This document shows, piece after piece, positions 42,741 through 52,734 of a DNA stretch of 64,000 nucleotides; the stretch's first letter is position 1, and each line of letters starts with the position of its first letter. The notes beneath the pieces were generated by a model. It was not told the origin of the DNA. It saw nothing but the letters and a program-made list of their open reading frames with translations, and searched no databases. Source of the stretch: Hebobacterum sp964559435. GTDB lineage: Bacteria > Armatimonadota > Hebobacteria > Hebobacterales > Hebobacteraceae. A program made the translations under genes and the position numbers. Location of the stretch: contig CAZLHI010000013.1 of the NCBI GenBank assembly GCA_964559435.1, forward strand, positions 5,738-69,737, read 5' to 3'.

Positions 42741-43397
42741 CTAGAGGGCAGGTTCGAGCACCACGATCTCGGTCGGCTGGGGCAGCGTTTCTTTCGTGAC
42801 CTCGACTTCGGAGCCATCGACGCGCCTCACGCGATCCTTGCCCGCGAGGAAGTCGTCCACCGGCCCGATGTCGAAGCCGACCTTGGGCGTGCGGTAGTGC
42901 ATGGGTATTGCGATCCGCGGCCGCAGCCGGTTGACGATGGCGGTTGCGCCCTTCGCGTCGACGGTGAAGGTACCGCCAACCGGCACGAACAGCACATCGA
43001 TGTGATAGAGGGCTGTTGCGTCCTCGGGGCTAAGGGCATGTCCTAGGTCGCCGAGATGACACAGGGCGATCCCGTCGGCCTCGATCACGCGCACGACATT
43101 GTCGCCGCGCTCGGCTCCGCGGCTCGTGTCGTGATGGGTGGTCAACGCACGAAACAGAATCCCGCCGTGCGGCGCCTCGCCCGCGCCCTTGATGACCTGC
43201 GGAGACCCGGGCACCATCCTCACGTAGTTGTGGTCGGCGTGATCGTGGCTGACGGTCACGAAGTCGGCCGGCTCGGTCAATGCGCCATACCCTATCGCGC
43301 CGCCGAACCCGCCCGGCTCATAGGGATCGGTTACGATCTTCTTCCCGTCGGAAGTTGTGATGAGAAAGGCAGCATGTCCCAGATACTTGATCTTCAT
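42741..43397 (-). CDS. UPF0173-type metal-dependent hydrolase (MBL fold)
   Basis: 218 residues from ATG 43397 with GAGGAG upstream; its ATG overlaps the stop of the dehydrogenase gene (ATGA). MKIKYLGHAAFLITTSDGKK, FVTVSHDHADHNYV and LCHLGDLGHALS are the metal-ligand stretches of the UPF0173/YtkL group of beta-lactamase-fold hydrolases, and IAIPMHYRTPKVG holds the final His. Substrate unknown. Last gene of a three-gene overlapping set after folE2 and a malate-type dehydrogenase. Confidence 0.9.
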   Translation of the reverse strand: MKIKYLGHAAFLITTSDGKKIVTDPYEPGGFGGAIGYGALTEPADFVTVSHDHADHNYVRMVPGSPQVIKGAGEAPHGGILFRALTTHHDTSRGAERGDNVVRVIEADGIALCHLGDLGHALSPEDATALYHIDVLFVPVGGTFTVDAKGATAIVNRLRPRIAIPMHYRTPKVGFDIGPVDDFLAGKDRVRRVDGSEVEVTKETLPQPTEIVVLEPAL

Positions 43398-44356
43398 GAC
43401 TCTCCTCGAGTTCGCGCCGAAGATGGTCCCGCCCGGAGGCTTGCCAGAGTCTCGCGGAGAATTTCGGCGCTCCGGATTAACCCCCTGTGTTCTTCCTCTG
43501 ACAGGTCTATGTGCACGTCCTCCAGCCAGCCGCTGCGCCCGACCCGGGTCGGGCGGCTCAGGGCCACCCCGTGGAACTGCTCCGACTCGGCGAGGGTAGA
43601 TACCGGCAGCACGGCGCGTGAGTCGCCGAGGATCGCGGCCACGACCTCCCTGATCGCGAGGCCAACCGCGTATCCGGCCCCGCCCTTCAGGCGGAGGCAC
43701 TCGGCGCCGGCAGTCCGAGCGGCCTCGAAGGCCTTCCGCGCGCCCTCCTCGGAGTATCCTGGAAGCTCCCAAATGGGCCGGCCATCGTAGCGAAGCTGCG
43801 AGAATACGGGGACCATCGAATCGCCGTGCTCGCCTATAATGAGGGCATCGATCAGCGATGGGTCGACGCAGAGCTGCTCGCCGAGCAGGGAGCGGAACCT
43901 GAGGGTGTCGAGGACAGTGCCGAGGCCGATCGCGCGCTTCGGCGGCCAGCCAAGCTCGGCGGCCGCGAGGAATGTCAGGACATCCACGGGGTTCGTCACG
44001 ACGAGCAGGACTGCCTCCGGCGCGAGCTCGACTGCCTTGGCCGACCGCACGATCTCTCGCAACAGTACGGCATTGCGCTCGACGAGCTCAAGCCGCGACT
44101 CGTCGGGCCTGCGCCTGAGGCCGGCCGTCACGACGACGACGTCGGAGCCGGCCATCGCGCTATAGTCTCCTGCAGTAATGCGGGGACCGCCTGCAAAGGC
44201 GCGGCCGTGGCGGAGGTCGAGGGCCTCTCCGCGGGCGGCCTCGGCGGCGACATCGACGAGCACGATCTCATCGCCGACGCTGCCGAGCTGGAGCGCAGAG
44301 GCGGCGTTCGATCCGACGCGGCCCGCCCCTCCGATGATGGCGATTTTGCCGTTCAC
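43394..44356 (-). CDS. Malate/lactate dehydrogenase family enzyme, probably malate-specific
   Basis: 320 residues from GTG 44356, which overlaps the folE2 stop (GTGA). KIAIIGGAGRVGSNAASAL binds NAD, VLLVVTNPVDVLTFLAA is the central motif, and LIIGEHGDSMVPVFS contains the catalytic His. At the specificity position (Q102 in lactate dehydrogenases, in AGxNQKPGE) this protein has Arg in AGLRRRPDESR, which favours malate. It would interconvert malate and oxaloacetate with NAD. Tight coupling to folE2 and an MBL hydrolase is unusual. Confidence 0.85.
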   Translation of the reverse strand: MNGKIAIIGGAGRVGSNAASALQLGSVGDEIVLVDVAAEAARGEALDLRHGRAFAGGPRITAGDYSAMAGSDVVVVTAGLRRRPDESRLELVERNAVLLREIVRSAKAVELAPEAVLLVVTNPVDVLTFLAAAELGWPPKRAIGLGTVLDTLRFRSLLGEQLCVDPSLIDALIIGEHGDSMVPVFSQLRYDGRPIWELPGYSEEGARKAFEAARTAGAECLRLKGGAGYAVGLAIREVVAAILGDSRAVLPVSTLAESEQFHGVALSRPTRVGRSGWLEDVHIDLSEEEHRGLIRSAEILRETLASLRAGPSSARTRGES

Positions 44357-45186
44357 GGCGCATCCTCTTCGCCGGCGGGCGAGGCCCCTGCCTTCGAGTC
44401 GGCCGGCAAACTCGATTCCTCGTGAAGCGCGTAGGCTGCGTGGTTGTGGATTGACTCCATGCTCTCGCACTCGACCTGGAACCAGGCGATTCGATCGTCG
44501 GCCCGCAAGATCGCGACGACGTCTCGCACGACGTCTTCAACGAACTTAGGGTTCTCGTATGCCGCCTCGGTGACGAACTTCTCGTCCTGGCGCTTCAGCA
44601 GAGGATAGATCTCTGCACTGCCCTGCTGCTCGAGTATAGTGACGAGGTCCTCGATCCAGACCATTGCCTCCGGCCGAGTGCGTATCCGGGCCCGGATGAT
44701 GGCCCGCTGGCTGTGCGCGCCGTGGCGTGAGATCTCTCTGCTGCAGGGGCAGAGGATGGTCACGGGGACCTCGATACATGTGGTCAGGCGATACTCGTCG
44801 CCGTCCAGGGAGCCCTCGAACTTGCAGTCATAGTCGAGCGCGCTCTCGCTCTTGGTGGCAGGAGACTTCTTGTTCATGAAATACTTGAACGACACATCGA
44901 CGCGGGCGTTCTCTGCCTCCAGTCGCTGGCAGGCCTCCCGCAGCATCTCCCCCACCTCGGGCTTGCTTATGGGCTTCTCCCGCCACCGGAAGAGGATGTC
45001 GAGGAAACGGCTCATGTGGGTGCCGCGGAACTGATGCGGGAGGGTTACTCCGAAGTCGATTCGGGCAAGCGCGCTGTCGAAGCCGCCCGCCTTCCGCCTG
45101 ACCAGTATCGGCAGGTGCACCTCCCTCACCCCGACCCGCTGGACGGTGATCCCGCGGCTGTCGGGGCTGTCGGCCAGGTCTTTCAT
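44353..45186 (-). CDS. folE2: GTP cyclohydrolase FolE2 (type IB)
   Basis: 277 residues. ISRGV-like opening (DSRGITVQRVGVREVHLP), then TLPHQFRGTHMSRF, CKFEGSLDGDEYRLTTCIEVP, and the active-site segment LCPCSREISRHGAHSQRA are diagnostic of COG1469/FolE2. It converts GTP to dihydroneopterin triphosphate for folate (or queuosine) synthesis; type IB enzymes can work with metals other than zinc. First gene of an overlapping trio with the dehydrogenase and MBL hydrolase. No other folate gene is in the window. Confidence 0.95.
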   Translation of the reverse strand: MKDLADSPDSRGITVQRVGVREVHLPILVRRKAGGFDSALARIDFGVTLPHQFRGTHMSRFLDILFRWREKPISKPEVGEMLREACQRLEAENARVDVSFKYFMNKKSPATKSESALDYDCKFEGSLDGDEYRLTTCIEVPVTILCPCSREISRHGAHSQRAIIRARIRTRPEAMVWIEDLVTILEQQGSAEIYPLLKRQDEKFVTEAAYENPKFVEDVVRDVVAILRADDRIAWFQVECESMESIHNHAAYALHEESSLPADSKAGASPAGEEDAP

Positions 45187-45315
45187 CTGTTGTGCTCCAG
45201 TGTCTCCACTCTCAGCGCGGCCTGCTTCCCCACCAAGGAGGAGGACAGTGTGCCAGTCGGACAGACCGACCGCCCGACGACGCGGACGGCCGACTGGAGG
45301 AAATCCCGCGTGCGG

Positions 45316-46032
45316 CTATCCGTTGGCCTCATCCCAGAAGAGCAGGCGGCCGCAGTTGTCGCAGGCAAGACCGCCCCGCCCTGCCCGCAGGGCCTTCACG
45401 GTCTCCTGTGGGAGGTCAATCATGCAGCCGGGGCAGTTGTTGCCAGTCACCCGCACCAGAGCGATATTCCCCGCTCTGGCGCGGATCTGCTCGTAGCGCT
45501 TCAGAAGCCGAGACCCGACCCGGGAGGCGTCCTCCCGTCGCTGGGACTGAAGCTCCATGATTCGCTCTTTCAGCCGGGCGCCCTTGCGCTGGTACTCGCT
45601 GCGCACGGCCTCGAGCTGGGTCGTCGCTTCCCCAAGACGTTCCTCCCGCGAGGCGATCCCGGCCCGCAGCGACTCAAGCGCTTCCATCAGCTCGAGCATG
45701 CGGTCCTCTATCTTGCGGATCTCGCGGCCAAGCATCTCGACCTCCTGGTGGAGATCGGTTAGCTGTCGCGGGTTGCGCACGCTCCCGCCGTAGAGCTGGT
45801 CCTGGAACCGCTTGCGCTTCTCTTCCAGCGTCTTCACCTCCAGCTCGCGATCCAGGTTCTCGTTTTCGGCCTCCTCGAGCTTCTTGCGCAGGTCGCTGAG
45901 CTCTGCCTCGATGGTGTCGATCTCCGCCTTCAACTCCGCGCCGGTCTCCAGCCCAGACATCGCCTCTTCGTGCCGAGCGATCTCCGCGTCCGCTTGCTGA
46001 ACCTTGTACAATACGCCCAGCTCTTCACTCAT
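45316..46032 (-). CDS. Coiled-coil protein with C-terminal C4 zinc ribbon
   Basis: 238 residues. Residues 5-180 form one long coiled coil rich in Glu/Lys/Leu heptads (LSDLRKKLEEAENENLDREL, LYGGSVRNPRQLTDLHQEVEML). The C-terminus has CPGCMIDLP and CDNCGRLLFW, a four-cysteine zinc ribbon. This is the architecture of the CT398/HP0958-like family (zf-RING_7), implicated in RNA handling, sigma-54 and flagellar control in some bacteria. Located upstream of folE2 on the same strand, 129 bases away. Confidence 0.9.
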   Translation of the reverse strand: MSEELGVLYKVQQADAEIARHEEAMSGLETGAELKAEIDTIEAELSDLRKKLEEAENENLDRELEVKTLEEKRKRFQDQLYGGSVRNPRQLTDLHQEVEMLGREIRKIEDRMLELMEALESLRAGIASREERLGEATTQLEAVRSEYQRKGARLKERIMELQSQRREDASRVGSRLLKRYEQIRARAGNIALVRVTGNNCPGCMIDLPQETVKALRAGRGGLACDNCGRLLFWDEANG

Positions 46033-46130
46033 CGGTCGTGTCTCACGTGCTGCCTCGGCACACTTCGTCGGCGGGGTCGCGGGCCCCTGCCGCAGGGCGC
46101 GCCGGACCAGGCGGAGAAGTTCACCCCATC

Positions 46131-47394
46131 ATGGCACTGCTGCCCGTGGCGATCATCGCCGACGATCTGACCGGCGCGGCGGATGCCGCTGCAGCGTTTG
46201 CGCGGCCCGGGAAACCTGTGCCGGTATCGCTTAGTGAGCGGGCGCAACTCAGGGAGGGGAGGTCAGCCTTTGCCGTCACGACCGAATCTCGCGGCGGCCT
46301 CCCGAAGGCCGCATACGAGTCTGTCGCGGCCGCAGTGCGGTCGGCCTGTCCGGCCGGGCTGCTGTACAAGAAGATTGACTCGAACCTCCGAGGCAACATC
46401 GGCGCAGAGCTCGCGGCTGTCGCCGAAGCAGCGGGACGGCCGGTCGTGCTCGCGCCGGCCTTCCCCGCCCGCGGCCGGACGGTGCTTCACGGGGTGGCTC
46501 TGATACATGGCAGCCCGGTAGCCGACACCGAGATGGGTCGTGACCCACAGGCGCCGGTTCTGAGCTCGCACATTGAGGATATCATCCAGTCGCAGCGCCC
46601 GGGGCTTGCCATCGGCCTCTGCTCCCTCGAGACCGTGCGGGAACGGGGGCGCGCCGTGACGGAATGCCTGGACCGTGAGCAAGTGGTCGTCGCCGACGCG
46701 GAGACGGATTCCGACCTGGATGCGATAGCCGAGGCGGCCCTTTCGTTCAATCCCCTCCCGGTGCTCGCGGGCTCGGGAGGGCTTGCACGAGCGCTGGCGG
46801 CGCGGCTTCTCGGGCCGGCGATGCGCGGGCAAACGGCCGCGGATTCGGCCTCGCTGTCGGCCGGCAGGCCCGCGCTGGCCGTGCTGGCCAGCTCGAGCCA
46901 GCGTCTCGCCGAGCAACTGGAGGCAGCAGCGCAGCAGGACGATCTGCGCCCGGTCGCTTTCCCGTGCAGCCAGCTGTCGTGGAACGAGGAGGAGGTGCCC
47001 GAACTCGGCGCGGCCATCGCTCAGGCCAGCTCAGAGCTGCAGGCCGGCCGGGATGCCATCGTGTACGCGGTCGGACCGCTCCCCGACATGCCGCGGGCCG
47101 TGGACCTGGTGGCCGAGCACCTGGCCCATCTGGCGTTCGTTGTGCTGAAGCAGGGCCGACCGGCCGCGCTCGTCGTGGGCGGCGGAGCCACGGCCCACTC
47201 GGTGCTGAGCACTCTGGGGGCCCACGTCGTCGAGGTCGATGACGAGCCGCTGCCGGGGGTTGCAGCGGGCGTCGCCATCGAAGGTCACGCCGACGGCGTG
47301 CCGGTGGTCCTGAAGCCCGGCGCGGCCGGCAACAGAGACGCGCTGTGCCAGTTGATTCGCTACGCGCGAGGCCGGCCGGGCAGGAGGAGCCGAT

Positions 47395-47408
<14 letters not shown>
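46131..47408 (+). CDS. Four-carbon acid sugar kinase (DUF1537 family)
   Basis: 425 residues from ATG 46131 with GGCGGAGAAG upstream. IIADDLTGAADAAAAFA is the family N-terminus. YKKIDSNLRGNIGAELAA and APAFPARGRTVLHGVALIHG mark the substrate domain. LVVGGGATAHSVLSTLGAH and VVLKPGAAGNRDAL are the C-terminal nucleotide-binding motifs. Characterised relatives (DtnK, DenK, OtnK) phosphorylate D-threonate, D-erythronate or related aldonates. Its last 14 bases overlap the start of the pdxA2-type gene, the standard partner in that pathway, which makes the assignment firm at pathway level. Confidence 0.92.
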
Positions 47409-48429
<1,021 letters not shown>

Positions 48430-48454
48430 GCCGCTCGCCGCGCGGCCGGCCTGC

Positions 48455-50599
48455 TTACTCCGACTCCATTCGCTTCTCGTACAGCTCGTGGGCCGCCTTG
48501 CGGTTGGCCTGGACCAGCTCGAAGTGCGGCGTGTCGGCCGCGTTGACGAAGCCCCGAAGGACGGCTTCGCCGTCGCTCCGGCCCGTGATAGGTTGGTCGC
48601 GGTACTGGAAGAAGTGCGCGCCGACCATGAGGGGGTGCCGGAACGCCCGCTCCACGTAGAAGGTCAGTTCCCGGGGCCGCTCCTGCGGGTCGACGCTCAA
48701 CTTCTCGCCGCGGAACGGGGTCTGCCGCGGGTCGGAGCCCACGCCAAACTCCCCCACGATGAACGGCTTGTCGATCACTCCGAGATAGCGATTCAGCCGG
48801 CCCCCCGGCTCCCTGCCGTAGACATTGTAGGAGATGACGTCGCAGTACTCCGCCGCGATCTTGATCAGATCGAGGTCGATGTGGCCGTGGAAGCGGCATC
48901 CGAGGTAGAGGTTGTTGGGCGCGACGCGCTTGACCTCTTCCCGAACGGTGGCGAAGTATCGCTCGCAGAACTTCAGCCCGAAGTCGCCGCAGTCCCGCGC
49001 CACCTGCTCGCGCTCGCGGTCAGGCGGACCCCGACTGTCCAGCACATCCTCCCACGATTCGCAGGCCGTGCCCCAGCTCTCATTGAGGGCGGCGATTGTG
49101 TCATACTTCTGTTGGAGGTCGCGCACAAACGCCCGCTTCGCGGCGGCCTCCGCTGGCGCCTGCAGAGCAGCGAGGGCCACCGCCTGGCCGTCATCCCAGT
49201 AGCCCCACCAGAGCTCGTTCTGGACGAAGTAGCCAATGCACCACGGGTCGCCGGCCGACCGCCCGCGCTCCCGCTCCATCCGTTCCCGCACAGTCTCGCG
49301 GAAGCCCGGATCGAAGGCGTCTGGAATACCTCCGAGCCACGGCCCCCCGAAGTGAATGGCGACGGTGTACGGCGTCTTGCGCAGCAAGTAGATCTTCTCG
49401 TCCGACCAGTTGGCGATGGTGTTGAAGCACCAGCTCCGCAAGCGGCGGTGAGAAAGCTCAGAAACGGCCTCCGCGTAGTCCGAGCCGTACTTGCGGTAGA
49501 GGTTGGCATTGGCGAAGTCGAATGTCTGGTAGCTCTTGGCTGTGTAGTATCGCGCCCGCGCCCCCTTGCCCTCGCCGTAGAGCCGCCCGAGATGCGAGTC
49601 CTTGTCCGGAAGCTCGCGGAACCAATGCTCCCGGTCGGTGATCGGCGTCCTCCCGCCGAACCCCACCCCGGTCGGGCCATAGGACCAGAACAGCTTCCCC
49701 TCCGGATCGACCAGCCACCACTTGCCCTTGTACTTGGTGGGGTAGAAGAATCCGGTTGCGCCGAGTGTCGGCCCGGCCGCCCAGCCGCCGTACGCGTCCC
49801 AGTCGGTCGGCCCGGGCCGGTCGGCCATCTCGGTTTCCTCCTCCTCACGACGGGCGGCGAAGTCTGCTTCCGAGTAGACCTTGCCCGGCCAGTCGGCATG
49901 AATGTACTGGCCGAACTCGTCGACGAAGGGGAGGAAGGCGGGCGTCTCCGCCGCGCCCTCTCCCGCCGCCGCGATCCGCTCGATCTCCACAGCCTGGCCG
50001 GGGGCCGGGTCCTCTATGATGATAGTGATGCGACTTACCCGCGCGGGGTCGATGGTGCCATCGCGGACGTTGATGTTCTTCGCATACCTGAGGAAGGGCT
50101 CGAAGGGAGCGGAGCCCGGATCGGCGGGGCGGCGGACGAGCTTCAGCTTCAGCTTGCCGTGCTCGCCCGACTTCAGCACTATGACTCCGCGGCAACTATC
50201 CTGATAGCCTTCGGCCCCGGGGCTGCCGGCGATCGCGTGGGCGATGGCCGGCTCGCCGCTGGTGTTTCGGACATCGATGACGAGGGCATCGTAGGCGGAC
50301 AGATCCCACGGCGCTTCAGCTGCGACGAAAGTGACGCTCGCGTCTTCGCCCGGCGCGGCCGCGCAGAGCTCCAGTGCGCCTCCCGCGCCGGTGGGCTCGA
50401 CCATCGCGGCAGAGACCGAGAAGTCCACCGCCCGCGCATCGACCTGGGGGCCGAAGTCGAACAGGACAGAAGACAGAATCGGGATCTCGCTGCCCCCGAT
50501 TGCCGGCGAGATCGCGACCAGGCCCAAGACCACGGCCGCCGCCAGTCGGGCGGGGAAGGCTTTCCGCGCTCGCCTCGCCTCCGCTGACACGCTCAGCAT
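48455..50599 (-). CDS. Secreted GH50-like beta-agarase-type glycosidase
   Basis: 714 residues. A signal peptide follows a basic start (FPARLAAAVVLGLVAISPAIG). An N-terminal carbohydrate-binding-like domain covers about residues 45-215. The GH-A barrel begins with KWWLVDPEGKLFWSYGPTG, typical of agarase-like GH50/GH86 proteins. The putative acid/base is the Glu in CIGYFVQNELWWGYW and the nucleophile the Glu in PFIVGEFGVGSD. ISYNVYGREPGG and HFFQYRDQPITGR complete the catalytic face. Exported; agarose or related galactan is only one possible substrate. Convergent with pdxA2, 25 bases apart. Confidence 0.85.
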   Translation of the reverse strand: MLSVSAEARRARKAFPARLAAAVVLGLVAISPAIGGSEIPILSSVLFDFGPQVDARAVDFSVSAAMVEPTGAGGALELCAAAPGEDASVTFVAAEAPWDLSAYDALVIDVRNTSGEPAIAHAIAGSPGAEGYQDSCRGVIVLKSGEHGKLKLKLVRRPADPGSAPFEPFLRYAKNINVRDGTIDPARVSRITIIIEDPAPGQAVEIERIAAAGEGAAETPAFLPFVDEFGQYIHADWPGKVYSEADFAARREEEETEMADRPGPTDWDAYGGWAAGPTLGATGFFYPTKYKGKWWLVDPEGKLFWSYGPTGVGFGGRTPITDREHWFRELPDKDSHLGRLYGEGKGARARYYTAKSYQTFDFANANLYRKYGSDYAEAVSELSHRRLRSWCFNTIANWSDEKIYLLRKTPYTVAIHFGGPWLGGIPDAFDPGFRETVRERMERERGRSAGDPWCIGYFVQNELWWGYWDDGQAVALAALQAPAEAAAKRAFVRDLQQKYDTIAALNESWGTACESWEDVLDSRGPPDREREQVARDCGDFGLKFCERYFATVREEVKRVAPNNLYLGCRFHGHIDLDLIKIAAEYCDVISYNVYGREPGGRLNRYLGVIDKPFIVGEFGVGSDPRQTPFRGEKLSVDPQERPRELTFYVERAFRHPLMVGAHFFQYRDQPITGRSDGEAVLRGFVNAADTPHFELVQANRKAAHELYEKRMESE

Positions 50600-50616
50600 G
50601 CGGCCGCTTGCGTTCG

Positions 50617-50985
50617 TCAGCCGCGGCGTCCGGCCAGCGCTCTCACGACATCCGCCCGGGAAACGATGCCGATGAGCTTGCCTTCGGCCACGACCGGCAC
50701 GCGCTTGATCTTCTTCTCGGTGAGCAGGACTGCGATCTCTTCGAGCGACGCGTCCTCAGCGACGGTGAAGACGGGAGATTTCATGATGTCGGCGACGGTA
50801 TCCTGGCCTGTCGTGCGGCCGAGGATGTCGGCCTCGGTCACGATGCCGATCACGCAGCGCTCGTCGTCGCACACGGGGAGACCACTGATGCCGTGATGGT
50901 AGAGGACGCGGGTGACCTCCTCCACCGTGCACGAAGGCCTGGTGCTCACGACCTGCCTGACCATGATCTCCTTCGCGGTGCTCAT
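50617..50985 (-). CDS. Two-CBS-domain protein
   Basis: 122 residues from ATG 50985 with GGAGGGGGC directly upstream. Two CBS motifs span the chain: AKEIMVRQVVSTRPSCTVEE to VIGIVTEADILGR, and VADIMKSPVFTVAEDASLEE to LIGIVSRADVVRAL. Stand-alone CBS pairs bind adenosine nucleotides and regulate partner enzymes or channels. The following gene on this strand is the GH50-like gene 17 bases downstream, without functional connection. Confidence 0.92.
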   Translation of the reverse strand: MSTAKEIMVRQVVSTRPSCTVEEVTRVLYHHGISGLPVCDDERCVIGIVTEADILGRTTGQDTVADIMKSPVFTVAEDASLEEIAVLLTEKKIKRVPVVAEGKLIGIVSRADVVRALAGRRG

Positions 50986-51264
50986 GCCCCCTCCTGTCCG
51001 GCGAGCCGCGGGCAAGCCGGCTCGCCTCGGGGTCGTTCACGCGCCCGGCCCGCGCGGCGCGGACGCAGCTAAGCCACTACAGGGTGTATTGGCGGCGGCG
51101 GGCCTGATTCCTGCCAGCGGCTCGGGTGAGTACATGCCGCCCGTCGGGGGTGCAGGACGGGGTTGGCGGGCTGTCGAAGGGTCACTCATCCATGCGGGGG
51201 ATTGATCGTTTGACCACATCCCGCAGCAGCCTGTTCCAACGGGCAGGATAACGGGAGGCCTTCC

Positions 51265-51945
51265 ATGTCGAAGCGCCGTCTCTTCGCGTCCGTCATGGCG
51301 GCGGACTACACGTGCTTCGCAGAGGATGTCCGCGCAGTTGTGGCGGCGGGCGCGGATGGGCTGCATTTCGATGTCATGGATGGCGTCTTCGTCCCGAACA
51401 TCACCTTCGGCCGCGACCTGGTGGCGGCGATCCGGCCGCTGACCGACCTGCCCTTCAACGCGCACTTGATGGTGGCGAAGCCCGACCTCCTCGCCCGGCA
51501 GGTCATCGAGGCCGGCGCGAACGAAGTTGCGATTCACCCGGAGGCCGGCGGACATCTGCAGCGGTCCCTTGCGCGAATCCGGGAGCTGGGAGCACAGCCC
51601 GGGGTCGCGCTGAACCCGGGGACGCCTCTGGAGATGATCGAGTGGGTGCTCGATGATGTAGACTACGTTGTTGTGATGTCGGTCAACCCCGGATTCTCGG
51701 GCCAGCGATTCATCCCCGCGGCGAAGCGAAAGCTCCAGTCGATGGCACAGGTCATCCGCGAGCGCGGGCGCGACATACGCATCCTGCTCGACGGCGGCGT
51801 GGCCCCGGACAACATAGCGGAGCTTGCCCAGCTGGGCGCAACAGACTTCGTGGCAGGAGGGGCGATCTTCTACAACCGGCCGAACGGCAACCGGGCCGAG
51901 GTAGCGGCTCAGCGAGTCCGGGAGCTGCGCGAGGCGATGCCATGA
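51265..51945 (+). CDS. rpe: Ribulose-phosphate 3-epimerase
   Basis: 226 residues, normal length, with GGGAGG upstream. GLHFDVMDGVFVPNITFG carries catalytic Asp and metal site, FNAHLMVAKPD the His, VVVMSVNPGFSGQRFIP the phosphate loop and ILLDGGVAPDNIAEL the second catalytic Asp, followed by FVAGGAIF. The first motif reads ASVMAAD where most have PSILSAD. It interconverts ribulose- and xylulose-5-phosphate in the pentose phosphate pathway. Its stop codon overlaps the larB start (ATGA, 51942-51945). Confidence 0.95.
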   Translation: MSKRRLFASVMAADYTCFAEDVRAVVAAGADGLHFDVMDGVFVPNITFGRDLVAAIRPLTDLPFNAHLMVAKPDLLARQVIEAGANEVAIHPEAGGHLQRSLARIRELGAQPGVALNPGTPLEMIEWVLDDVDYVVVMSVNPGFSGQRFIPAAKRKLQSMAQVIRERGRDIRILLDGGVAPDNIAELAQLGATDFVAGGAIFYNRPNGNRAEVAAQRVRELREAMP

Positions 51946-52706
51946 CCGAGAAGCAGCTCGCCCGCCTCCTGCGCGACGTCAAGGCGGGACGAGTGCAGGT
52001 GGCGGAGGCGGTGGAGCGGCTGCGGCAACTGCCCTTCGAGGACCTCGGGTTCGCCAAGGTGGACACACACCGGGAGCTGCGGACCGGCTTCCCCGAGGTG
52101 ATCTACTGCGCCGGCAAGACCGTCGAGCAGGTATTGGAGATCGCCGAGCGGATCGCGGTCAGGCACCGGATCGCGCTGGCCACTCGGTGCGGCCCGGAGG
52201 TGTACGAGGCGGCGAAGGAGACGTTTGCCGATGTCGCCTGGCACGACAAGGCCCGCATCCTCGTCATCGGGAAGCCGCCGCGGCCCTCGCCGCGAGCGAA
52301 GCCCGTAGCCGTGGTCACCGCGGGCACGGCCGATGTGCCGGTGGCGGAAGAGGCCGCGGTGACGGCCGAGACGATGGGGTGCCGCGTCGAGCGCATCTTC
52401 GACGTGGGGGTGGCCGGCCTGCATCGGCTGCTGCGCCACCGCGACAAGCTGCGGGAGGCGAAGGTCATCATCGTGGTGGCGGGCATGGAGGGGGCGCTGG
52501 CCAGCGTGGTCGGCGGGCTGGTCTCGGTGCCGGTGATTGCCGTTCCCACCTCGGTCGGCTACGGTGCCTCTTTCGAGGGCCTATCCGCGCTGCTGACGAT
52601 GCTGAACTCCTGCGCGGCCGGGGTGACGGTGGTGAACATCGACAACGGCTTCGGGGCGGGGTACTTCGCGGCCCTGCTTGTCCGAGGCGACAGGAGGAAG
52701 AAGTGA
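51942..52706 (+). CDS. larB: Nickel-pincer cofactor biosynthesis carboxylase LarB
   Basis: 254 residues. The N-terminus LARLLRDVKAGRVQVAEAVERL and DLGFAKVDTHRELRTGFPEVIYCAGKT are diagnostic. The PurE-like C-terminal domain reads VAVVTAGTADVPVAEEAAVTAE, then VVAGMEGALASVVGGLVSVPVIAVPTSVGYG. LarB carboxylates and adenylylates-cleaves nicotinic acid adenine dinucleotide in the first step to the nickel-pincer nucleotide of lactate racemase-type enzymes. Translationally coupled to rpe, and followed after 28 bases by larC. larE and a LarA-type enzyme are not in the window. Confidence 0.93.
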   Translation: MTEKQLARLLRDVKAGRVQVAEAVERLRQLPFEDLGFAKVDTHRELRTGFPEVIYCAGKTVEQVLEIAERIAVRHRIALATRCGPEVYEAAKETFADVAWHDKARILVIGKPPRPSPRAKPVAVVTAGTADVPVAEEAAVTAETMGCRVERIFDVGVAGLHRLLRHRDKLREAKVIIVVAGMEGALASVVGGLVSVPVIAVPTSVGYGASFEGLSALLTMLNSCAAGVTVVNIDNGFGAGYFAALLVRGDRRKK

Positions 52707-52734
52707 AAGCCGTCGCCTCCCCGGGGGAAAGAAG

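Noticed and set aside
45187..45315. Possible regulatory hairpin (AGTCGG ... CCGACT) between the zinc-ribbon gene and folE2
   Set aside because: Only a 6-bp stem with a long loop and no terminator or operator features.
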